A stretch of DNA of 64,000 bases from Dicyema japonicum (taxonomy: Eukaryota > Dicyemida > Rhombozoa > Dicyemidae): the NCBI GenBank assembly GCA_011109175.1, contig RDEW01000081.1, positions 31,430 through 95,429 on the forward strand. Direction: 5' to 3'. A model generated the notes under the pieces. That model was not told where the DNA came from and did not search any database. It saw only the letters and a program-made list of their open reading frames with translations. The translations under genes and the position numbers were made by a program. This document shows, piece by piece, positions 34,649 through 44,839 of the stretch; the first letter of the stretch is position 1; every line of letters starts with the position of its first letter.

Positions 34649-35891
34649 TTTTTTTTTTTTTTTGAGGAAAGTTTTATTTTATAAGGAAAAAGGAATAGTT
34701 AATTTTAATTCAGCTGTTGGGAGATGCACAAGCTATTCCCACGGACAACAGCCAACGAGAGCCTCTCCTTGAGCCATCTCGTCTCACGAAGATCACCAGT
34801 TTTGTCAGTTAGTAGTTTTCCCAAATGGTTCAGGAACTTCAGCGTTTTAGGGCCAAAGTTCCCCGAAGTTTCAATCGCGACAGGTGCGAAAATGTACCTG
34901 TCGCTGATATCCGAATATTAGCATTTTTACTTCCTCTGCTTGAGAAGAAGGTCTGCCCGGTGAATTATTTTTTTTGCTTGGGGCGAAAGAGCAGACACAG
35001 GTCACATCCCATACAAGGTTTCGCCCTCGCTCAAAGGAAAGGAGGTCATGCCGTCAGGGCGTCTTCCGTTGTCAAATAGACCAGTCGGTTCGATCCGGCA
35101 ACGGAATCCAGCCGATTCTAATGCCCTCTTAATGATGCCGTTCATTGCCGAATGTCGAGAAGATCTGCCAATTCCGCTCCGGCATGAGAGGAGGTGGAGA
35201 CCCAGTTCGTCCGATAGACAGCCACATTTGCACTTCGATTTGGTGCAAACAGGCAATCCGAGGTGTAGACATACAGCTGTACGAAGTGAGTCATCATCCA
35301 ACAATCCACCAACTTCTTGACATGGGTAAACCCCAAGCCAAGATCCATCAACCGCCTCCCTCGAATTTTGGAAACAGTCCAGGCGATGTCCAGAGAGCCG
35401 GCTGACTAGGTTGGATGCCAGAGCATTCCATCTATGGATCATCCAAGACGATTGTTGGTCTGGATTACGCGGCTCGCTAAGCCCTTCACTTCCGCCACAC
35501 GTCCATGTATTCAACCAAGTCATTGGACAGTTTCCGAGATGGAAGCTTTGAAAGAATTGAGTCCACTTGGTTTTTGCATGAAAGTTTTGAGGCAAAATAC
35601 GCCGGGCCAGCAATTTGGCAGGGAGTAGTAAGACCGATTCCACCCAATGATATCGGTAATTGAGTCTGTATCCATCCAGGGGTATCAAGAGAAACGTTAA
35701 GTACGAATTCAGTACATCTTTTGAGGCAATCAGAGTATTCCATTAAAAGGGAATCACACTTATAACATGGTGCAGTCCTCAGTAATAGTTTAATCTTGGA
35801 ATGGACAAGCAGTTTCTCAATAGGAAGAGGGCAATATGGTTGTCAACATGCCGCAAACGGGTCTCAAAAGTACGAGCTCTATTGTCCTTTC
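34649..35891 (-). mobile_element. 5'-truncated non-LTR retroelement with CCHC and PD-(D/E)XK-like C-terminus
   Basis: Starts on the minus strand at about 35891 and ends in a poly-A run (T tract at 34649-34663). Coding (two frames, about 35743-34690) shows an RT-distal region IQTQLPISLGGIGLTTPCQ, then VYPCQEVGGLLDDDSLRTAV, a zinc-finger-like CKCGCLSDELGLHLLSC, then NGRRPDGMTSFPLSEG and a final LKERLSLAVVRGNSL. C-x-C...H-x3-C followed by RPD resembles the restriction-like endonuclease organisation of R2/CRE-type elements, though this family also resembles unnamed invertebrate ORFs. Frames are broken. Similar fragments lie at 22480, 55020, 58905, 59069 and 62135. Confidence 0.78.
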
Positions 35892-35992
35892 TTATGCTTT
35901 TTCTACCTATAAATGATTTTCAATTTATTGGCCATGTGGTGCAACAGTGGGCCCAAAAAGTCATGGCACCACTTAATAAATTTTAATATTTT
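35892..35992. repeat. Long target-site duplication, right copy
   Basis: Second copy of the 34549-34648 segment. Original duplicated-block sequence resumes without loss immediately after it. Confidence 0.88.
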
Positions 35993-36625
35993 ACTTTTAA
36001 TTACTTTTTTTACAAAATTAAAAAGTATTAAGATATTGAAAATAATTTTAAATTTTTAAATTTTAATATTTGGTTAAGAAAAAACAATTTTTTTATATTT
36101 TTAGTGTTATTTAATGGTCAAAAAGTGTTGGCACGGTGTTTCATTAATTTTTTGTTGCATGACCTATTGCAACAATTACTGCCTCTAATCTTCTTTTGTA
36201 TGTTTCTATTAATTTACTCACGGCAGAATACTATTAACTACATTATATTTTTTGGTCTTCGGATTCCTATCTATATTTTCAACGTTTTCCATAAATTTTC
36301 AATTGGGTTTAAGTCGGCCATTTCAGAACATTTAGTTGTAATTTTAGTTTTATGTTTCGGATCGTTATTATGTTGAAAACGTCCAATTATTTTTTAACTT
36401 TAATATATTGGTGGATGAAATTTAACAATTTTTCAAAATTTCGACGTACTTTTTGGTATTCAATATTTCATCTATGAAAAATAGTTTACCCACTCCTTGA
36501 GATGAAAAACACGCCCATAACATTATGCTGCCTCCTCCGTGCTTAACTGTAGGTATGGTACATTTTTTGTCATATTCTTGATTTTTTTCCTCCAAATATA
36601 TCAAAAAGTTCAACTTTGGTTTCAT
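35945..36625 (-). mobile_element. Tc1/mariner remnant (duplicated copy)
   Basis: Counterpart of 10720-11404. It encodes PTVKHGGGSIMLWACFSSQG, closer to the family consensus than copy 1 (GGG rather than GGN). Part of its terminal repeat was duplicated as the long target-site duplication of the preceding retroelement. Confidence 0.82.
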
Positions 36626-37059
36626 CTGATCATAATATATTCATTAATATTTTGTTTATTCGCTGGATATTTTTTTAATCGTTGAATATTTGGTTAGGAA
36701 TCTAAGTGTTCTTGAAGAGATCTAAAGAAACTTCACAATGTCATTGAAGATACAAAAATCTCTAAGTAGTAGTCAAATGGTTGAGAAAATGATGTATCTC
36801 TAATGCATACGTATGTCTGCCTAGGTTTGTGATAGAAAAAGTTTTTGTCTTCTTTCTTTTCGTAGCATAAACAATGTGACAGACTTAGGGGTATCAATAA
36901 CCAGAATTTATTACCAAATGAAATAGAGGATGAACGAAGATCAAAGCTGCGGCATTATTATTAGGACGAAAGAAGATCAAAGTTTTCCTAAACTTGATAA
37001 ATTATTTTAAATAGCGGGTGCCCAAGTAAAACGTAGTAAGACAATACTAGTGGATTCAG

Positions 37060-37937
37060 NNNNNNNNNNNNNNNNNNNNNNNNNNNNNNNNNNNNNNNNN
37101 NNNNNNNNNNNNNNNNNNNNNNNNNNNNNNNNNNNNNNNNNNNNNNNNNNNNNNNNNNNNNNNNNNNNNNNNNNNNNNNNNNNNNNNNNNNNNNNNNNNN
37201 NNNNNNNNNNNNNNNNNNNNNNNNNNNNNNNNNNNNNNNNNNNNNNNNNNNNNNNNNNNNNNNNNNNNNNNNNNNNNNNNNNNNNNNNNNNNNNNNNNNN
37301 NNNNNNNNNNNNNNNNNNNNNNNNNNNNNNNNNNNNNNNNNNNNNNNNNNNNNNNNNNNNNNNNNNNNNNNNNNNNNNNNNNNNNNNNNNNNNNNNNNNN
37401 NNNNNNNNNNNNNNNNNNNNNNNNNNNNNNNNNNNNNNNNNNNNNNNNNNNNNNNNNNNNNNNNNNNNNNNNNNNNNNNNNNNNNNNNNNNNNNNNNNNN
37501 NNNNNNNNNNNNNNNNNNNNNNNNNNNNNNNNNNNNNNNNNNNNNNNNNNNNNNNNNNNNNNNNNNNNNNNNNNNNNNNNNNNNNNNNNNNNNNNNNNNN
37601 NNNNNNNNNNNNNNNNNNNNNNNNNNNNNNNNNNNNNNNNNNNNNNNNNNNNNNNNNNNNNNNNNNNNNNNNNNNNNNNNNNNNNNNNNNNNNNNNNNNN
37701 NNNNNNNNNNNNNNNNNNNNNNNNNNNNNNNNNNNNNNNNNNNNNNNNNNNNNNNNNNNNNNNNNNNNNNNNNNNNNNNNNNNNNNNNNNNNNNNNNNNN
37801 NNNNNNNNNNNNNNNNNNNNNNNNNNNNNNNNNNNNNNNNNNNNNNNNNNNNNNNNNNNNNNNNNNNNNNNNNNNNNNNNNNNNNNNNNNNNNNNNNNNN
37901 NNNNNNNNNNNNNNNNNNNNNNNNNNNNNNNNNNNNN
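37060..37937. other. Assembly gap (878 N)
   Basis: A run of undetermined bases. The left flank is duplicated-block sequence; the right flank (from 37938) is unrelated to copy 1, so the end of the duplication lies inside the gap. Confidence 0.99.
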
Positions 37938-39780
37938 TGAGCAATCACAGCACATCTCACAAGGCACACAAACACACTTACAACACTAGATACTAAGCTT
38001 ACAAATCGTATGACTAATTTTATGACAAAACGTACAAACTGAGATAAATAACATAAAATTTACGGACATATATGCAAGCTATATTTTTTCGCGGGACCAG
38101 GTACCATATCGTCTACGGACCGCACCGATCGAGGACTGCTGGTTGAGATCATTACATTAAGCCACCTGGTTCAATTGACAATTAGATACCTTTTCAAAAA
38201 CCTAACTAAAAATACATTTTTCAAATCATTATTTATTTAATTTAAATTTTAAATTAAATTATTAAATTGTGCAAAATATTATATAATTTTACTCAATTTA
38301 TTCGCATAATAATTGAATATCACTAATATATAAACTATCTCAAATACAGAATTCACCATAAGTAGTGCAATATTCAATAATTTCATTCTAAACATAAAAG
38401 TCAAACAAATGTCAAAATGATGTTTTCTTAAACGTCACACTGTAATTTGCAAGAAGACAACAAGAGAAAATACTAAGTCTTTGTTATGGTCAAAAATATT
38501 CAACTTGAATAAATATTCAAAAATATGACATCTCATTGTTGACAGGATAAGTCAATAATATAATTTGGAGTCTTTAGTGTTTTCTGTTCTGCGTTTAGTG
38601 AAAACTTTAGTCAATGGAATTAAAGAATAATTTCCTTTCTGGAGGTTATTAGAACTTGAAGCTTGAACGAGTTAAAGTAGTTCTCTATTTTTGTACAAAT
38701 TCACCGATTATAGAAAATGAATATTTGTTTAATTTCAAAGCCACTCTCTCAAAGTATCAGAGCGAACGTCACTTTTGCATCTCCAATTTACATGATCCCA
38801 CCTTAACAGGTGAAACACGTGGTTCTGCGCTGATTTTTCTTGGATAGAGTAGAACTGGGGTCATCCATGAAATAACATAGTTAAAAATATATTATATCAA
38901 ATTTGAAATTGTGCCTTGCATTAACCATACCTGCGAGTCTCTAGTATTTCAAGCACGTGTTAATATGTCTGAATGATCTCTCCAATATCAAGATATTCCA
39001 TTGAGTTAATATAACGGAACAGCTTTCATTTGACCGTACAATCTTGTGTTAAAAATACAACAGACAAGACGATGTAATATTGTAGATATTGTCTCCAAAT
39101 TTTCATTGTTGTTCTTTGGTTGATCAGTTACAGTATATCGGATATAATCAGTAAATCAAACAAACAAGGACTTAAAAATGACGAACAAGATGATTTTGAA
39201 ATTTTGGATTCGCTTTGATTAAAGTTAGAAAATACAAGCGAATAGCCCTAACTAAAGTCCATTTAAATTAAACTCGAAATTTAATTATAACTTCTTAGCA
39301 GCGAACATTGGATTCAATAATTTTCACTGTTCAGCCAAAATGAAAGTTGATTTTTTCCTGTTTCAATTCACATGAAGTTGTTATTTGAATATTTAATCGG
39401 CTAACATCAATTTAAATTTTTTACAGAATAAGCTATTGAATTCTTTAAAAATTAAAGTCTTAAATATAAAACCCCTCATGTTTTACCTCAAAGCAGACTT
39501 GGTTAATTTGGTATTTCATCTTCCTCAGTTTTTTTAATTTTGCGAAAGCGAGAATCGGACTTCTAAATTTGTGAATCAATCCATTTTCAACTACAGTTTT
39601 CCAATGAGCGATAAGTTATATCTACTTTAAGGAGAATAAGATTTCAATTGATCCCAAGTAAATCCTAGATCCACCGGGTTAAATTATCACAAAACCTTCT
39701 GACTTATTTTCACTATGTTAACTGTCTAATAAAACAAAAATATAAAACTTTTATTGAATATTAATTTTTAATAATAATAA
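37938..39780. other. AT-rich DNA, no secure gene
   Basis: Nothing firmly recognised. A frame at 38656-38847 (plus) contains PIIENEYLFNF, faintly like a HORMA-domain segment, but without an upstream or downstream continuation. Confidence 0.4.
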
Positions 39781-39787
39781 AACTCAT

Positions 39788-40138
39788 AAACAAAACTGCG
39801 CTGGTTGACTAAAATTATGCTGTTTTAAAGAGGCATAATAGATTCAGAAGCGTTACTAGCTTAGGCACATCTAATTGTTGTTTGACAATTGGTTGTTTTC
39901 CAAACTCCGGATATTTTCAAGTTGGACCTAGTACCCACACTAATTGATCCCTATATTCGAATTGGGATCTACACGGGACTTTGTTAACCACATCATCGGT
40001 CCCTGCAGGACGGTTAGGACCACCGTGGAATAACATACTGGGGAAAGGACCTACAAAAGGAGAACTATCTGGAAATGGGCGGACTGGCTTTGTACCTACA
40101 ACGCTCTGGAGATAAATTAGTAATTGGATGGATAGCAA
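39788..40138 (-). CDS. Possible terminal exons of an unrecognised Pro-rich protein
   Basis: A locally GC-richer minus-strand frame (39917-40138) reads KPVRPFPDSSPFVGPFPSML and later CRSQFEYRDQLVW. Removing a 30-nt GT-AG stretch joins it in frame to FGKQPIVKQQLDVPKLVTLL and a stop near 39825. The clean open extension after a mini-intron is suggestive of a real gene in this genome, but I recognise no domain and no start. Confidence 0.22.
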
Positions 40139-40329
40139 AAATTAGGGGTACCCGGAGGAACAGTCCAGGCCAACCGGCGACTGGTAGTTACCTATTCCAC
40201 AACTTTTTGTTTTAATTCATTTTTCATTTTTTTCATTTGACAATTGGAAAATGGTTAGTGTATTGACTGTCACTGATATTTAGGCTCGGTAGGATAGAAG
40301 AGGGGCATGCCCATTCCGGAAAAGATGCA

Positions 40330-41700
40330 AGGAAAACTTGCTAATATGATCGACTAATTCTGTCAATATTGCCTAATGACTACTATTTTAAGATAGATAT
40401 GTTAATCTGAAGGTATGCGTTACTGAACAACCGTTGGAAGTGAAAATAGCTAAATTACTCAAAATAACTTAAATAGAAGCAGGTCAAATACATTTACCTA
40501 CTCAAATTAAAATATAGTACAGGATACCCTTTAATTTCAACCTCATCTCCTCATCATCAGTGCTTCTCAGTCATTTAGGACTCTATCTTCTTTTTAACGT
40601 ACTTATTTAAGGCAGTTATGAGAAAGATGCAAAGTGTTATTTATGACAATGAACTAATTTCCATTGTAAATTACAAATATAATTAATTTGGTTTAACATA
40701 GATTACATGTGTGAACTGCTTTAGCATTTGTTGCTGTACCTTTGCTTCCAGAACATATGTACGAAATGAATATTGAAAACGTGACTTAAACCGCATCTGG
40801 TTTAATTACGCGTTAAAACGTGAGATTTTTGCAAAAAATTGAGTATAAAGAACATAGATGATCCAAAGCATTTAAATAAAATGAAATGGTTTGTTTTATC
40901 GAAACAAATTTATAGATAATAAAAATGTTGATTTTTTTAAATTATTTTTCTTTAATGACTTTACGAAGCCATAAAAATCATCAATTCTTAAACTAATAAA
41001 ATTAAACATACTGTTTTTTCTTTCTTTTAGTTATTTATTTATTAACCCCGGATACACGAGAAAGAAGTTAAAGTAAACAACTAATTAGTGTATCCAGTTT
41101 CCACTTCTACAGAAACAGAGTTTATCGGAATCAACATGTAGGGTAAGACGTTTATTACATGCAGGTGTGGAAACCTCTCCAGGGTAGTGGGGAAGAGCAA
41201 ATGATCCTTTTTCGTGCCGGCCTGGCACTGGGCGTCACCTAAACAGGTGGATCACATGACGCCACTCTAATAGGAAGAGAGGAGAACAGACAAGCAAGCT
41301 GAAAAATTAAACCAATTAACACGCAGCACCACATGGCGCCACGCGGCAAATCGAATATGTCTTTTTTTAGTAAATGAATTAACCGATTTTTTGGTTGTAA
41401 AATTTAAATAAATTATTAAAAAAATATTTAAAATTTAAATAAAAATTACTTTATGTTCTTAGTTGTATTTAAATATCTTTAACTCTTTGGAAAGAAGATT
41501 CCAGTGGCCTTTTCTCTATTTGTATGAGACAGTCAGTTTTTATAGGATTTTGTATTTCTCAGAATAATTTAACAGGGACAACTATCTCTCCAAATTTTAC
41601 GCTTCACTTTTATTCTTCCTTCCTTATTCAAACCCGACGCTTTGAGAGTTTTGTTAGTAATCACAGAAGCTGCATCGTCGAATGTAAAACAGTTATTTTA
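40330..41700. other. Intergenic DNA
   Basis: Mostly AT-rich. 41160-41345 is GC-richer and holds GTGGCG(T/C)CATGTG-like sequence on the minus strand (41275 and 41327), which also starts family B elements at 41970, 52811 and 60755; possibly old 5' fragments. No gene recognised. Confidence 0.4.
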
Positions 41701-41701
41701 T

Positions 41702-41840
41702 TATATTATTAAAGCACTTTCACGAAAGCCATAATGATTATAGCCCCCATGTGCAACACTCAAAGAAACAATATTTAAGTTATCTTTTCTATCTTCCTCT
41801 GTCGAATGCGAATGATCTCAGTTCGTCTGAGAGTTATTTT
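41702..41840 (-). mobile_element. RTE-like LINE, 3' end fragment
   Basis: Begins after TTATTATATTATTA with the conserved tail CACTTTCACGAAAGCCATAA, shared with 23655, 52416 and 62929, and includes the last codons of the element (minus strand VAHGGYNHYG). Severely 5' truncated, as is usual for LINE insertions. Confidence 0.72.
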
Positions 41841-41953
41841 ATTTATATACCTAAAAATATATTTTATTTAAATTTTATAGACTTTGTTCGATGAAATTTA
41901 TTATGTCTGCAAAAACGGACATCAAGCTGTTTCTAATGAAACAGCTTTAAAAA

Positions 41954-43225
41954 ATGGCTATTAAATTTAGCGTGGCGTTATGTGGTCCACCAATTCAAAA
42001 AATTCAAAAGGATTTGGCAACGCCCAGAGGGCTTCTAATACCCTCGCGAAAAGGACAAGTAGACCCCTTCCCCGGGGTCATTATAGAACCCCGGCGATGT
42101 GTTTCAAGAAAGTCCAAACGTTCGCGGCGAAAACCCTCAGCCCACTGTGGTGAAAAGAAATTTACTGCTCTCCAACTAAACATCAACGGAATTAAAGGCA
42201 AGGTCAGGGAACTCCGTTCAATCCTGGCAAATCAGAAGATCGACATGGCCATGATTCAAGAAACTAAACTCCACATGCATGATTCCACTCTTCATTCCCT
42301 GGATACGAGGCAATCAGGATGGACCGTAAAAAGAGAAGAGGGGGTGGACTACTCACTCTATTCAAAAAGAACCTGAAATACAGAGACATTACTTCGGAAG
42401 TGAGGAAACTTGTTGGAAGTGAATATCTACTTGCCTCCTCCCGGCTCCTGCCCAAAGGACTATGTTATTCCAAATTTATCAAGATTGGTTATCTACGATG
42501 AGATCATCATATGTGGTGATTTAAACGCAAAGCACCCATTATGGTTGTCAACCCAACAGGCCGACACGAGAGAAAGCTATTGTTATTGAAATCGGACACC
42601 CTAACGATTCTGAACGAACCAGCGAAAAATACAAGGACCCCACTCAGAGAGACGGATCAGCTTACCTAACAGGATGAGGTAAGCTGAAAAGGGATAGTTA
42701 TGTGAGAGAGGAGCTGGCTCATTGAATATCTGGAGATCTAACTTTTCTGCGACGAAGTTGGACAAGATATTGAACATTCAAGTGGAGGCAGCAAACCTAC
42801 TAAGGAAATATTCCGAGTGGAAATACTGCCTAGAAATTTAGAAAATATGATAGAGGCGACTGGCACAGTGCCTCTGCAAAGGACTCGGGTATGCGGACTC
42901 CGTCCATCTCGGAAATGCGCAGGAACGCAGTCGGAACACCTAGAAAAGATGCGGAGACTGATAAGGGAGGCTGGGATTACCTGAATCTTTTTATTTTAGA
43001 TATGACGATGGTTTTTTGGTTCAATAAAATAAAAAAATCATTGTTAATTGAATGTCATACGGGCCTTCATCCAGAAGCCCCTAGGGAATATGAATAAAGC
43101 AATCGAAATCATATACGGCCAGACAATTGTGCCGAATTTGCCTCAGCTGCGTGGAGATTTGCGTTCAGAGGCACTATCCAAAAACTAAACTTACTGCAAT
43201 CTGAATATTATTTTTATTATTGAAA
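41954..43225 (+). pseudogene. Family B Jockey-like non-LTR retrotransposon, internally deleted
   Basis: Starts MAIKFSVALCGPPIQ and enters an EEP domain: ALQLNINGIKGKVRELRSIL, MAMIQETKLH (catalytic Glu), then after frameshifts GGGLLTLFKKNLKYRD and IICGDLNAKHPLWLS (about 42515). The RT is missing. Sequence resumes with a C-terminal segment TGLHPEAPREYE and IIYGQTIVPNLPQLRGDLRS (43050-43200), typical of the region after the RT. The EEP and tail are therefore fused by an internal deletion. Related copy at 52811-54290. Confidence 0.75.
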
Positions 43226-43499
43226 GCAAAAAAATCATATGGCCACAATCGTAGAATTCTTAGCTGGAAAATATCGCTTAGAGACAAGGGAATTTAATAT
43301 AAAACAGCTGAAGGATGGAAAACAAATGGAGCTATTAGAAATGATAAAAAGAAAACCTCTACATACTATGTTGTTCAATTCAACAGAAGATCTGAGTGTT
43401 GATATTAAACAATCTAGCCAATAATTAGTTACGAGGAACAACTATCCAAGGACGGAGGAATGCTATGATATGTTTAGGATCTTTGTAAGGAATTTCTTA

Positions 43500-43790
43500 G
43501 GAACTGAGTCAAACGTTTTGTGATGTAAGTACTAAGTACTGTCTTCTGATGTGGTTTGGGAGAGCTAAATCATTCCGCAATGAATGTGTGAGGGTTGTGT
43601 GGTTACCCCGGAATCTGTAGTATGTCAAAAGTATTGAGATCGAGTCTTGTACTTTTTCCAAAACAAGCTTTTCAAGAACGCCCAAGCCATGTTTCGACCA
43701 GTAGCGAAAGGGAATATCGTTGTCCCTTCGGGGCGTTCTATCCCAAAGGAAGAAACTAGTGATGGCCAGCAGAGAGTCTGCATTTTTTAA
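43500..43790 (-). pseudogene. Possible RT fragment
   Basis: Minus-strand translation gives WLGVLEKLVLEKVQDS and YYRFRGNHTTLTHSLRND, reminiscent of the non-LTR block KxLEKLVLxR...xGFRxxHST. Weak and isolated. The neighbouring stretch 43800-44500 shows no recognised feature. Confidence 0.3.
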
Positions 43791-44519
43791 TGTCTAATTG
43801 TTACCTCATGTCGGGGACAGCCAATAATCAGCTAAAGGATAATAGCCATCAATTCAGCGTCCACAAGTGCATTTTCATTCAACACAAAATTAAGGTCAAA
43901 ACGGAGCAAGACAGCAATCTCACTGCCTCGTCGTCAGAAGGTTGCCAATTTTACCACATTGATAAACATCCAACCAAGCATTTGTTGAATAATTTCTAGT
44001 CATCTTGAAGCAGACCTTCTAGCATTATATTGCCCTCAAAAACTCTTTTTTTAAAAAACATCTTAATGCGATTTCAGATTAATTCGGTCATTTAGATGAA
44101 AAAAATGTCCTCATAAACGTCCACAGATCCAGAAATACGAATAAAGGGTAAGGTCAGTATAAACTAATAGCATCCACATTTGGTTGCGAATAGTATGGAT
44201 ACTAATGGCATCTATAGTCATCAAATGTATATTTAAAATTACTTCAACGGTTGACCATAATTTTACTGTCAAGGAGGAATATGACCTATTTTTACTTTCA
44301 ATTAGAAAAGAACATCGGAGGTTGAACAGCTTTTAGTTCTGATAGATCAATCTGAAGGCAAAATGCACAGAAAAATTATTTTGTTATCAAACGATAACCT
44401 TATTCGACTTTTTTAATATTTCACATAAAATCAATTCGAGAGAGCGACAATATCATATATTTGATTCTAAAGAAGGCAAAAGATTCTCCTATTATGCTCA
44501 GGCTAACTACTTCATAATG

Positions 44520-44830
44520 CTTTGTGTTAATTTAACGTCTAATCCTCCAAAATTATACCAATTAAATACCATGCAGAGTCTTGTCGAGAAAAAATATTCA
44601 TTTGCCCTGCAGTACTCTTGTCTGAAAAAGAATTAGATATCATTGATGCCTCAAAACCAAAATCCAGGTCATCCGCATATATTAATTCCTAGATAGAAGT
44701 AGGACAATTTTTAGCTCTCAGAAAACGAAGAGCAGCTACCAGATAGACAACAAAAGATATGGTTATTGTGAGTTACATCCTGAAGTGTCAATGTGCGTAG
44801 CCTCTTTCAGATTCACTTGAAATTAGATTT
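44520..44830 (-). pseudogene. RTE-like RT fragment
   Basis: Minus-strand translation gives ISFVVYLVAALRFLRAKNCP and ELIYADDLDFGFEA, corresponding to LLFTIYLEAAMRELR and EVIYADDVDLISED of the LINE at 24327-24644. One stop intervenes. Old, short copy. Confidence 0.6.
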
Positions 44831-44839
44831 TCGCGCTAT

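Larger units (their letters stand above)
26590..37059. repeat. Segmental duplication, copy 2 (rearranged)
   Basis: Direct-orientation copy of 1644-11850. Relative to copy 1 it lacks the 2320-4474 segment, carries 1.13 kb of extra DNA at 27661-28793, has a 1.24-kb retroelement at 34649-35891, and runs into the assembly gap at 37060. Because both copies share the Tc1 remnant and a decayed RT, those insertions predate the duplication. Confidence 0.93.

Noticed and set aside
36988-37975. Four ORFs of about 300 codons across the gap
   Set aside because: They consist of unknown residues from the N run and are artefacts.
38656-38847. HORMA-domain-like exon (PIIENEYLFNF)
   Set aside because: Similarity limited to about 11 residues, no ATG, and no continuation on either side even allowing mini-introns.
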